The notes beneath the pieces are model-generated. The model had not been told where the DNA came from. It searched no databases and saw nothing but the letters and a program-made list of their open reading frames with translations. Made by a program: the position numbers and the translations under genes. Below, one piece after another: positions 52,249-60,801 of a stretch of DNA of 64,000 nt. Every line of letters starts with the position of its first letter. The stretch's first letter is position 1. Origin of the DNA: Bacteroidota bacterium (GTDB lineage: Bacteria; Bacteroidota; Bacteroidia; Bacteroidales; FEN-979); assembly GCA_026391355.1 (NCBI GenBank), contig JAPLDH010000013.1:1-64000 (forward strand). Reading direction: 5' to 3'.

Positions 52249-54956
52249 TATTCACCTCCTGCAATAAACGGATTAAACTTCAATTTTTCTCCGCATTTTG
52301 GGCATGTGCTAAGCAAGCCCGGATCTTCCCAAGCTTCATCCGGCAAATCCAAACAAGGGGATTGTTCTGGTTTTAATCCTGCTTCTTTTGTAATTTTTTT
52401 AATTGTATCTAATACCGAAACTGGTGATGCAAAGCGGTGCCCGCATAATGGGCAATCTGCTGTTGGCATTTGTAACTTTCTCTGGGTGGAATCCCAAATT
52501 CTCCGGGTATTGGCTATTTTTTGCTTGATATTAAAATATAAACAATATTTTAAAAAAAATATTCCACCACTAAAACCACCTAAAACAACATAGTTATTCC
52601 AGCATGTACTACTGATTAATCCCTGATTTGCATAAAAATGAGAAATAGGGGCCCCGTTTTCGAGGTCCCATAAAATACAGGTTCTGTCCCAAGATGCCGA
52701 AACGGCCATTTTCCCATCAGAGGTGACAGCAACGGAACAAACATCAGAAGAATGTTCAGATAAAGTTTTCAGGACTTTACCGCTTAAGAGGTCCCATAAA
52801 ATACAGGTCTTGTCATGGGAAGCCGAAACTGCCATTTTCCCATCAGGGGTGACAACTACGGAAAGAACAGAGTCAGTATGCCCGGATAAAGTTTTAAGGG
52901 CTTTACCGCTTTCAAGGTTCCATAAAATACAGGTATGATCAAAGGAAGCCGTAATTGCTATTTTTCCATCAGGTGTTACAGCTATAGAATTAACAGATTT
53001 AGTATGCCCAGATAAAGTTTTCAGGATTTTACCGCTTTCTATGTCCCATAAAATGCAGTCATAGCCTGAATTCGAAATTGCCATTTTCCCATCAGGTGAT
53101 ACAGCTATGAAATTATCTTGACCAGAAATAAGTCCAGATAAAATTTTTAGGGCCTTACCGCTTTCCAGATCCCAGAGGATGCAGGTGTAGTCACGGGAGG
53201 CTGAGAGAGCCCTTTTGCCATCTGGGGTGACAGCTACAGACTGAATATCTGAAGTATGCCCATATAGAATTTTCAGCTTTTTACCACTTTCGAGGTCCCA
53301 TAAAACACAAGTCTCGTCAGAGGAAGCTGAAACTGCCATTTTCCCATCAGGGGTAACAGCTATGGAATTAACTAAGGAAGTATGCCTCGAAATAATTTTC
53401 AGGTTCTTACCGCTTACTATGTCCCATAAAATACAGGTATGGTCATCTGAAGCCGAAACTACCATTTTCCCATCAGGGGTGACAGCTATGGAATTAACCC
53501 AGGAAGCATGCCCGTATAAAGTTCGCAGTATTTTACCATTTTCGAGGTCCCATAAAATACAGGTTTTGTCCATGGAAACTGAAACTGCTATCTTCCCATC
53601 AGGGGTGATAGCTATGAATCTAACAGGGTGAGTATGCCCATAAAAAAATTTCAGGGCTTTACCGTTTTTGAGGTCCCATAAAATACAGCTCTTGTCCCAG
53701 GAAGCCGAAACTGCCATTTTCCCATCAGGGGTGATAGCTACGGAATGAACCCATGAAGTATGTCCGGATATAGTTTTCAAGGCATTACCGTCTTTGAGGT
53801 CCCATAAAATACAATTATATCCAGAGGCCGAAACTGCCATTTTTCCATCAGGTGTGATTGCTACAGACTCAACCTTGTTAGTATGCCCGTATAAAGTTTT
53901 CAGTGCTTTACCGCTTTCGAGGTCCCATAAAATACAGGTTTTGTCAGAGGACCCAGAGATCGCCTTTTTTCCATCCGGAGTAATAGATACTGAAACAACC
54001 AGGTCAGTATGTCCAGATAAAGTTTTCAGTGCTTTACCGCTTTCGAGGTCCCATAAAATACAAGTTTTGTCCAATGACCCCGAAACTGCTATTTTACCAT
54101 CAGGTGTGATATCTACTGACCAAACACTTTTAGTATGGCCGGATAAAGTTTTCAGGGCTTTGCCACTTTCGAGGTCCCATAAAATACAGGTTTTGTCAGA
54201 AGAAGCCGAAATTGCCATTTTTCCATCGGGTGTGACAGCTACAGACTGAACATCGGAAGTATGTTCAGATAAAGTTTTCAAGGCTGCGGGAATGGGATTT
54301 TGCAAAGGGCGGGTGGGTGGGTTCCGCAGAAACAATTTGTTCAATATTTCTTTTCGAGTTTCAGTAGCTTTACTTCCAACAGGTCCGTCGGCTTCAAAGT
54401 TCCAAGCCTGTTGTGTTGCCATACCCGGTAATTCGTGTGCATATTTCTGCAGATTCCCTGCTTCCTGTCCCAGGAAGTTTAAAAAATCTTTCAGTATGTC
54501 CAATCGTGCAGGATTGTTTTTTATCCTTTCAATTTCAGTATCAATTTGTTCTTCTGTCCAAGGGGTAATACTATCGGGTATGTCAAGTTCATTTATTTTT
54601 ATTTCTCCTTTGGCACAAGCAATAAGATCTCTAGTATATTTATCCATCCGTGCCTGCCGTTCTTTCTCTTTTTTAATATTTTCCTGGTTATCAGGAATAA
54701 CCTGCAAAACAGAATTAAAATCATCCACCAGTTCATAGGTCATCTTTGCAACTGCTTTCGCCTGTATGAAATCAAGGTTACGAAGAGTATCTGTTACCTC
54801 ATCCCACATCTCAGCCTTCGTTTGCTGCCAGGGCTGCTCAATGAGTTTGCGGGTGTTGGGTTTCTTCTGGGTGGGTTCGTCCAGATAAAGTGGTTTGCTT
54901 TGGAAGTAGGAAGCAAGAGTAACAGAATACTTTGAATAATTCTCCGGTTTTTTCAT
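52248..54956 (-). CDS. WD40 protein with N-terminal module and C-terminal zinc ribbon
   Basis: A 902-residue cytoplasmic protein without signal peptide. Residues 17-54 are the dispersed module (YFQSKPLYLDEPTQKKP...MWDEV). Residues 55-225 are mainly helical. From 226 there are 13 very similar WD repeats of about 42 residues (GHTxxVxSVAVTPDGKMAVS, then ASxDKTCILWDLESGKALKT) plus a degenerate fourteenth, which would make two seven-blade propellers. The C-terminal 70 residues carry a split zinc ribbon, CPLCGHRF and CPKCGEKL. The start overlaps the ATPase stop by 4 nt. It is likely a scaffold or sensor. Near-identical repeats suggest recent repeat expansion. Confidence 0.88.
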   Translation of the reverse strand: MKKPENYSKYSVTLASYFQSKPLYLDEPTQKKPNTRKLIEQPWQQTKAEMWDEVTDTLRNLDFIQAKAVAKMTYELVDDFNSVLQVIPDNQENIKKEKERQARMDKYTRDLIACAKGEIKINELDIPDSITPWTEEQIDTEIERIKNNPARLDILKDFLNFLGQEAGNLQKYAHELPGMATQQAWNFEADGPVGSKATETRKEILNKLFLRNPPTRPLQNPIPAALKTLSEHTSDVQSVAVTPDGKMAISASSDKTCILWDLESGKALKTLSGHTKSVWSVDITPDGKIAVSGSLDKTCILWDLESGKALKTLSGHTDLVVSVSITPDGKKAISGSSDKTCILWDLESGKALKTLYGHTNKVESVAITPDGKMAVSASGYNCILWDLKDGNALKTISGHTSWVHSVAITPDGKMAVSASWDKSCILWDLKNGKALKFFYGHTHPVRFIAITPDGKIAVSVSMDKTCILWDLENGKILRTLYGHASWVNSIAVTPDGKMVVSASDDHTCILWDIVSGKNLKIISRHTSLVNSIAVTPDGKMAVSASSDETCVLWDLESGKKLKILYGHTSDIQSVAVTPDGKRALSASRDYTCILWDLESGKALKILSGLISGQDNFIAVSPDGKMAISNSGYDCILWDIESGKILKTLSGHTKSVNSIAVTPDGKIAITASFDHTCILWNLESGKALKTLSGHTDSVLSVVVTPDGKMAVSASHDKTCILWDLLSGKVLKTLSEHSSDVCSVAVTSDGKMAVSASWDRTCILWDLENGAPISHFYANQGLISSTCWNNYVVLGGFSGGIFFLKYCLYFNIKQKIANTRRIWDSTQRKLQMPTADCPLCGHRFASPVSVLDTIKKITKEAGLKPEQSPCLDLPDEAWEDPGLLSTCPKCGEKLKFNPFIAGGE

Positions 54957-56269
54957 TGTGTTTTTATATTTTCGACTGAATATAACGGATAAACGTCGAT
55001 CGCATCATAAACCGAAAAATTCTCATTTGATATCCGGATTCCCTTGTGAAGGTTTTTTTCCTTCAAAAACAAAAACAGACTTTGCATTGATCCTTTTGTT
55101 CCTGCTTTGACTTCAACCGGCACTATTTCCTGTGAAACAGTGATGACGTAGTCAACTTCCGCATTGCTGCTGCGCGACTCCCTGTGCCAGTAATTCAGCG
55201 ATGGATTCTGATAGCAGGAAGCTGACCTGATCAATTCCAACCCGACGAACTGCTCTGCTATATTGCCTTTATTAATGGCTTCAAATTTCTTTGACAGAAG
55301 AAAATCAGTCAGATCAAGACCCAAAATACGTTGGAATATACCAGTATCATATACGAGCATTTTTTGTTTCTGTGGATTTGCCCCGGCACCGAGGGGCAAG
55401 CCATTTGAGGAACTATGCGTTACAGGAATAATGAGACCTGCCGTTATCAACAGTTGCAAAGCTTCCTTAACCTGGTTATTGGTGGCCCGGGTGCACACCC
55501 TCGAATAGACAAACTTTTGTCCTGCCTGTAATACAGCAGACTGAAAAACTTCATTCAGGCGGGAAACCGGCGTTTTCTTCTTGTACTTTGTAAAATCAGC
55601 CTGGACTGAAATTATCAAGTCGTCGAGTAATTGCTGACATTGACGCAAATCCCTGGTTTCAAGATAGGTCGCAATTACTTCAGGCATACCCCCTAAACAC
55701 ATGAACTTTTGAATGAGTTCAAGCAGCCTGAAATGAAGTACTTCATTCATTGGTTTCGCTGGAGATGCTCCCCTGACTTTATCGAGCAATTGATTTTCGC
55801 CGGCGCCTGACAGGAACTCGGAAAAACTCAGTGAATGCATAAACATTGACCGGATCCTGCCAACCCCAAAGGTTGGCATTTCCGATAATGCAAATTCCAG
55901 TAAAGATCCTGCAGCTATGACATGCAATCCGGGCATCTTTTCGTAAAAGAATCGAAGCGATGCTATTGCTTCCTGGCATTCCTGCACTTCATCCAGGAAA
56001 AGCAGTGTTTTTCCTGGCAAAATCGAGGTCCTGAAGATGGCTGCGATATTTTCACAAATGGATGCCGGGTTTAATTCCCCCGAAAACAGCTCTTTTAAAC
56101 GAGGGGTTTCTTCAAAATTTATTTCGATAAAATGATCAAACTTTTTTCCGAACTCCCTGACTGTCTCCGTTTTTCCGACCTGCCTGGCACCCCTGATCAG
56201 GAGTGGTTTGTGCTTACTATCAGCTTTCCACTTTTCCAGTTCCTTATCTGCTTTTCTGGGAATATACAT
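54953..56269 (-). CDS. AAA_14/DUF4143 ATPase
   Basis: A 438-residue, full-length protein. The AAA_14 domain has Walker A GARQVGKT (residues 27-34) and Walker B LLFLDEVQE (about 89-97), with AAGSLLEFAL as sensor region. The DUF4143 C-terminal domain (about 210-420) includes AEVDYVITVSQEIVPVEVKA, which resembles a PD-(D/E)xK-like nuclease core. The family is widespread and poorly understood, often strain-variable. Here its stop overlaps the WD40 start (ATGA), so the two are made together. Three 33-nt spaced repeats precede its start. It could be a chance neighbour, because such ATPases are common in accessory DNA. Confidence 0.88.
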   Translation of the reverse strand: MYIPRKADKELEKWKADSKHKPLLIRGARQVGKTETVREFGKKFDHFIEINFEETPRLKELFSGELNPASICENIAAIFRTSILPGKTLLFLDEVQECQEAIASLRFFYEKMPGLHVIAAGSLLEFALSEMPTFGVGRIRSMFMHSLSFSEFLSGAGENQLLDKVRGASPAKPMNEVLHFRLLELIQKFMCLGGMPEVIATYLETRDLRQCQQLLDDLIISVQADFTKYKKKTPVSRLNEVFQSAVLQAGQKFVYSRVCTRATNNQVKEALQLLITAGLIIPVTHSSSNGLPLGAGANPQKQKMLVYDTGIFQRILGLDLTDFLLSKKFEAINKGNIAEQFVGLELIRSASCYQNPSLNYWHRESRSSNAEVDYVITVSQEIVPVEVKAGTKGSMQSLFLFLKEKNLHKGIRISNENFSVYDAIDVYPLYSVENIKTQ

Positions 56270-56282
56270 GATGAGATGTTAT

Positions 56283-56363
56283 AAATGCAAGGCAATATTA
56301 CAACAAAAATTACAGAAATACAAGGCAATAATAAAGTAAAAACAGAAAAAATACAATGCAAAG
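56283..56363. promoter_or_regulatory. Three direct repeats spaced 33 nt, possible operator
   Basis: AAATGCAAGGCAATA (56283-56297), AAATACAAGGCAATA (56316-56330) and the weaker AAATACAATGCAAAG (56349-56363) begin exactly 33 nt apart. They lie between module copy 4 and the ATPase start at 56269. A 33-nt period puts the copies on the same helix face, as in iteron-like or operator arrays. Function is not shown. Confidence 0.45.
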
Positions 56364-56369
56364 CGATTT

Positions 56370-56618
56370 TTACACTATCACGGGTGTTGCGCAAACCGAC
56401 GGGCTTAAGGCTGTTTTTAAACCCGGTGTCGTCTGCAAGACCCGCCGGAGATTAATCATCATTACCTCATCCCACATTTCCGTTTTCGTTTGCTGACAAT
56501 ACTGCTCAACGAGTTTGCGGGTGTTGGGTTTCTTTTGGGTGGGTTCGTCCAGATATAGTGGCTTGCTTTGGAAATATCCGGCAAGACTTTTATAAAAATT
56601 CCTAATAATACTGCTCAC
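56370..56618 (-). CDS. Small module protein, copy 4
   Basis: An 82-residue frame starting MSSIIRNFYKSLAGYFQSKP, then LYLDEPTQKKPNTRKLVEQY and CQQTKTEMWDEVMMI. The first 54 residues match the shared module. The rest is simply the translation of a REP-like palindrome (56380-56448), so the original protein may have ended near MWDEV. It lies 44 nt after the PrsW-like gene on the same strand. In this copy PW of the EQPWQQ motif is changed to YC. Confidence 0.55.
   Translation of the reverse strand: MSSIIRNFYKSLAGYFQSKPLYLDEPTQKKPNTRKLVEQYCQQTKTEMWDEVMMINLRRVLQTTPGLKTALSPSVCATPVIV
56380..56448. repeat. REP-like palindrome after module copy 4
   Basis: A GC-rich palindromic stretch (CGGGTGTTGCGCAAACC..., ending AAGACCCGCCGG) homologous to 52002-52069. 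The joint duplication of module plus palindrome points to copying of a combined unit. Confidence 0.65.
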
Positions 56619-56662
56619 TAAGTTGAAATTTAAAAATCATTTGAACTATCAAACCTGCGATG

Positions 56663-57532
56663 TTAGTCTGCGTATAACCCTGCTTCGCATCTTGGGCAAG
56701 TAGCTGCAATTTTACTTACCTTAGCATTGCATTTGGGGCATAGTCTGTAAAATTCCAAATTGAATTTTTGTCCACATTTTTTACAGATTCGTGCATCCGG
56801 AAAATTAACAGTATTACAGGAATGGCAAAACAAGCGGTTTGAAAACGGTCCATCCTCGGAGTACCTTATTACCTTCCTGATAGCAAACCTGACCAGAAAG
56901 AGTCCAATGGCAGAAAGAATAAATATTGTAAAAAGAGGGGTAAAAAAAATTGTGGCGCTGTTGTAGACTGAATGTATCAACATAGCAACCAACAGGTAAG
57001 GGATCACGGTACGAAAGTACTTCCCCTGGTGTAAAAATTTTGCTTTGGCAATTCCTATACCCCAGATGGCAGCCAACCCGATGTGTAAAGGAACCGCGTT
57101 GAACTGGCGGAAAAAAAAAGTAAAAAAGCCAAATTTTATGATATAATCGATGTTTTCAAATACCGAAAATCCGAATGCAGTAGTCATGGAATATACCAGT
57201 GCGTCTGCCGGCTCATTAAAAGCCTTCATTTTTCTGATCAGTAGGATAGTTGCGATTGCTTTGAGCGTTTCTTCATTAATGCCAACAAAAGCATAGAACA
57301 ATGATGCTTTTTTAATGTTGGTACTTTCTATAAATCCGTTCATCATGTATTGATCCAACAGCGATCTGAAAGCAAGGTTTAGCAACCCTGCCGGCAAAGA
57401 ACTTATTAAACCACCAACGATGAATACAAATAAGATGGATTTCAATGGTTCCCGTTCAAACTTGTCATACTTCAGAATGATCCATAGCCAGAAAAATATC
57501 GAAATCAGGTAGGAAGATATAAAAAGCAGCAT
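56663..57532 (-). CDS. PrsW-type intramembrane protease with two zinc ribbons
   Basis: A 289-residue protein with about eight membrane segments. All PrsW (M82-type) motifs are present: Glu87-Glu88 in NEETLKA, Phe125-Glu126-Asn127 in FSVFENIDY, His150 and His187 in LIHSVYN. A cytoplasmic tail holds two zinc ribbons: Cys236/Cys239/Cys250/Cys253 and Cys265/Cys268/Cys279/Cys282. PrsW proteases cut membrane proteins such as anti-sigma factors. It starts 14 nt after the TPR gene and so is in the same transcript as the TIR/TPR pair. The substrate could be the TIR protein's membrane helix, but this is speculation. Confidence 0.88.
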   Translation of the reverse strand: MLLFISSYLISIFFWLWIILKYDKFEREPLKSILFVFIVGGLISSLPAGLLNLAFRSLLDQYMMNGFIESTNIKKASLFYAFVGINEETLKAIATILLIRKMKAFNEPADALVYSMTTAFGFSVFENIDYIIKFGFFTFFFRQFNAVPLHIGLAAIWGIGIAKAKFLHQGKYFRTVIPYLLVAMLIHSVYNSATIFFTPLFTIFILSAIGLFLVRFAIRKVIRYSEDGPFSNRLFCHSCNTVNFPDARICKKCGQKFNLEFYRLCPKCNAKVSKIAATCPRCEAGLYAD

Positions 57533-57546
57533 TGGGAAACGGTTTG

Positions 57547-60500
57547 TTATTTTACTTGTTTGGAGAGAAACCAGGGTTTTAACTGACGGATGTTGTCTTT
57601 ATATTGTTTAGCTTCAGGGTCATTCGGGTATTTGCTTGCAATTGATTCTATTTCCGTCATGTATTTAAGTGATTGATCTATAATGATGGATTCCTGCGTC
57701 ATTTCATATTGTTGCTTATTTAGCAGGCAAATTTTAAATAGTAACATACATTTCAGCAAATCATAATTTGATTGCTTATTATTGACCAAGGTGCTCGCAA
57801 CCTCCAGCGCTTTTAAGTAAGCTGAAGATGCATTCTTATAATCATTTTTTTCTTTAAATGAGTCTCCTAATTTATTATACATCAACGTTATGTTATAATT
57901 TGTCTTGTTGATCTCCTCAGACAATCCTGGCTTATCTTTCACACAAATCGTATAAATTTTCAAAGCATTGGAGTAAGATTCCAAAGCATGACTATATTGT
58001 TTCCTGGACTCTTGTAAGTCAGCGAGGTTAACCAAAGCAAATGCTGTTTCACTAAGGGTTTTAACATCGAAATTCCGGGATATCCCATTGATGATTTTAA
58101 ATGTTTCCCGGAGATTGTTACGGGCAGACAGGGTGTCATTTTGAAGTGTCTGGATAAATGCCATGTAGGCTAGGGTTCCAGCCAGGTATTGAACACCTTC
58201 ATCCGGATGATCCTGGTTGAGTTTTTTGCTGATTGATTCAAGTGATTTGAAGTTTGCCATTGATGATTGAAAATTTTTCATCATAAACTGCAGTTTTGCA
58301 AGGTGGTCAAGTGTTGAGGTCAACTCAGGAGTATACATGCCGGGATTTTCATCTGCCAGCTTTTTCCTGATTTCAACTGATTCCTGCATGAGTAAAACTG
58401 CTCCCGAAAGATCATTTCCAGATTCCTTAAGCATAGCAATATTGAGAAGCACATTTGAAAGTCCAGGACGGTATGAATTCGGGTTTTTCAAATTTAAGGA
58501 TCGATAAATCGCTAATGCTTCACTATAACTATTCGCGGCATTCTGAAAGTCCTGATTAACAATCTGAATCCTACCAATTTCGCATTGAATACTGGCAATT
58601 TCAGGTAAATATACTTCCGGGCTTTCCTTAGATAATTCAGTGAAGATTCTCAAACTTTCCGTGTAGTTCCCAAAGGCATCCTTTGTGTTTTTTTGTGCAG
58701 TTTGTAACATAGCCAGGCTATATCGTGTTTTTGCCACATCAGGCAAATATGCTTTTTGATCTTCCGTAGAAAGTTGCAATAAAATATTGAGTGATTCGGT
58801 GAAGTTAGCCGAAGCCGAAGAATAGTCTTTCTTATTCATTTGCAAAGAAGCTAAATTAGACAGGGTTGTTGAAACCTTTGGTAAAAATGTCTTTGCATTT
58901 TCCCTGGCAAGATTTCTATAGATACCCAAGGCCTCCTGAAAGGATCTCTCTGCATTGGAATTATCATTGCGTATCACTTGCAGGTTGCCAAGATTATTTA
59001 AAGTAACTGCAATATCCGGCGAATAAACACGGCTGTTTTCCGCAGCCAGTTTCCGGTAAATACCCAGAGCCTCCTGGTAAAACACGAACGCAGAATCAAC
59101 ATTCTCATTTTTCAGCATATTACCGAGGTTGTTCAGTGTTATGGCAACATTCGGCAGATAAACACCAGGATTTTCTCTTGCCAGTGAACGATTGATCCTG
59201 AGAGCTTCGTTAAAGTTTGACCTGGATGCAGGATAATCGTTCATAAGCTGTTGCAATGCAGCCAAACTATTTAATGTCGTTGCGACATCAGGCAGGTACA
59301 GATCACGGTTGCCAAGCATGAGCTTCTGGTAGATTGAAAGTGCTTCCGAAAAGTTTTTTAATGATTCACTTAACTGGTTCTGAAGTTTCTGCAATGCGGC
59401 GAGGTTATGAAGGGTAACGGCTATCTCTGGCAGATACTGGTTGGGATTAGGTGTCGCAAGGCCCTTCTTTATTTTTAATGATTTATTATAATAGTCAACC
59501 GCAGGTGAAAAATTGTTTTGCGTCTGATATAGATTTGCAAGGTTGTTATATAAAGTTGCCAGATCAGGTAAGTATTTATTGGGATCGGTAACAGATAAAT
59601 TTCCCAGGATTCTCAATGCTTCCAGGAAAGATGCCAGCGCTTCTTTAAGATACAATTGATCTTCCTGGATAAGGGCGATGTTGTTCAAATCCATGGCAAG
59701 GTCCTGCGAATAATTGCCCGGATCTGTTTTTGCAAGCGAACGCCTGATTTTCAAAGCCTCACTCATGGAAGAGTTGGCAAGGTTAAAATCATTCTTAGCC
59801 TGTTGGACTTTGGCTAACCTGCTTAAAACATCTGCCCTTTGATTCTCATTGTTTATATGGTTCATTGCTGTTTTTAACCAGAGGTTTGCTTTTTCAAATT
59901 TGTTTTGATTTTGCAAAAAAGTAGCATAGTAAAATAAATTGTTAAAATTAGAGGTATCGCTCATGGCAACATCATGGTAGCAGATTTCGGCAGAGTCAAT
60001 TTTGCCTGAAAACTCATAATTTGCTGCAAGGTAAAGAATGGCCAAGGTGTAGTTCTTCTTTATGTTGTTAAGGATAGTCTCTTTCTTCGCAATCTCTTTT
60101 TTTTCGTTTTCGAGTTTTTTCTTCTCTTCAAGGATATTTCTGAAATTCTCTTTTACTTTTGAATTCTCCAGAACGGCAATTGATTTCTCTACATCCCCAG
60201 CTTTAAAAAAAGTAAAAGCCTCTTTCATGCTGGGTATTACATCATCAAAATTGGTCCTGGCAAATCGTTCTGAAAGGCTTTCAAGCTGTTCCTTTGCTTT
60301 CTTATACTGATCGTCCAACGAAACAGCTTTGGACTTAAATGCCTCCTCGCTGATTTTTTTCAGGTTCAGTTCATGCTGCAGCTTATCGAGATTCTGCTGG
60401 TAACTCCTGGTTATTGCTTTTAGGCCTATTCCATAATATTCATCCATATTTTTGGCCAGAGCTCCTTCACGTGAAAAAACAATTTTGAAACGATCCTCCG

Positions 60501-60801
60501 GATCACCGGAAACAATCCAATTGTCAAAAACCTCCTTTCTGTTGATGAGTTCATAACCCTTTTTATAGATTTCAATAACGACGATTTTATCACCTGGCTT
60601 TTTGTCAGCAAAAGCAAGTTTGAATTTTCCTTCCAGGTCACTGTCTGTTGGTACGGAACTCAATACTTTAATTTGCGCACCTGCAATGGGTTTCAATCCG
60701 GAATTTTGTTCAAGGACAATCCCGAACTGCGTCGTTTGTGAATGGGCTGGAAAAATAATTGCCATCAGCATTACGAGTGGAAAAAACGATTTCATCTTCA
60801 T
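57547..60801 (-). CDS. Periplasmic TPR protein with regulatory beta-sandwich
   Basis: A 1084-residue protein with signal peptide MKMKSFFPLVMLMAIIFPAH. Residues about 25-115 form a carboxypeptidase-like regulatory domain (FGIVLEQNSGLKPIAGAQIK, then TDSDLEGKFKLAF). A coiled-coil-like stretch (about 130-240) is followed by roughly 15 TPRs of about 44 residues with the consensus YLPDVATTLNNLAxLQ...FxEALxIYRKLA. It ends SKQVK. It should be a periplasmic scaffold or sensor. Its start overlaps the TIR gene stop (ATGA), so the two proteins are made together. Both carry the same type of beta-sandwich on the outer side of the membrane. Confidence 0.85.
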   Translation of the reverse strand: MKMKSFFPLVMLMAIIFPAHSQTTQFGIVLEQNSGLKPIAGAQIKVLSSVPTDSDLEGKFKLAFADKKPGDKIVVIEIYKKGYELINRKEVFDNWIVSGDPEDRFKIVFSREGALAKNMDEYYGIGLKAITRSYQQNLDKLQHELNLKKISEEAFKSKAVSLDDQYKKAKEQLESLSERFARTNFDDVIPSMKEAFTFFKAGDVEKSIAVLENSKVKENFRNILEEKKKLENEKKEIAKKETILNNIKKNYTLAILYLAANYEFSGKIDSAEICYHDVAMSDTSNFNNLFYYATFLQNQNKFEKANLWLKTAMNHINNENQRADVLSRLAKVQQAKNDFNLANSSMSEALKIRRSLAKTDPGNYSQDLAMDLNNIALIQEDQLYLKEALASFLEALRILGNLSVTDPNKYLPDLATLYNNLANLYQTQNNFSPAVDYYNKSLKIKKGLATPNPNQYLPEIAVTLHNLAALQKLQNQLSESLKNFSEALSIYQKLMLGNRDLYLPDVATTLNSLAALQQLMNDYPASRSNFNEALRINRSLARENPGVYLPNVAITLNNLGNMLKNENVDSAFVFYQEALGIYRKLAAENSRVYSPDIAVTLNNLGNLQVIRNDNSNAERSFQEALGIYRNLARENAKTFLPKVSTTLSNLASLQMNKKDYSSASANFTESLNILLQLSTEDQKAYLPDVAKTRYSLAMLQTAQKNTKDAFGNYTESLRIFTELSKESPEVYLPEIASIQCEIGRIQIVNQDFQNAANSYSEALAIYRSLNLKNPNSYRPGLSNVLLNIAMLKESGNDLSGAVLLMQESVEIRKKLADENPGMYTPELTSTLDHLAKLQFMMKNFQSSMANFKSLESISKKLNQDHPDEGVQYLAGTLAYMAFIQTLQNDTLSARNNLRETFKIINGISRNFDVKTLSETAFALVNLADLQESRKQYSHALESYSNALKIYTICVKDKPGLSEEINKTNYNITLMYNKLGDSFKEKNDYKNASSAYLKALEVASTLVNNKQSNYDLLKCMLLFKICLLNKQQYEMTQESIIIDQSLKYMTEIESIASKYPNDPEAKQYKDNIRQLKPWFLSKQVK

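Noticed and set aside
52723-54249. Plus-strand open frames opposite the WD40 repeats
   Set aside because: They are periodic shadows of the WD40 gene, with repetitive translations such as SRSHKIQVLS, and have no start signals.
52248-54300. Possible CRISPR array from the regular repeats
   Set aside because: The period is about 123-126 nt, the repeats are coding and in frame, and there are no short unique spacers or cas genes.
56197-56394. 65-residue minus-strand frame with repeated LPCI
   Set aside because: It is a translation of the 33-nt spaced direct repeats upstream of the ATPase and overlaps the ATPase start and the palindrome.
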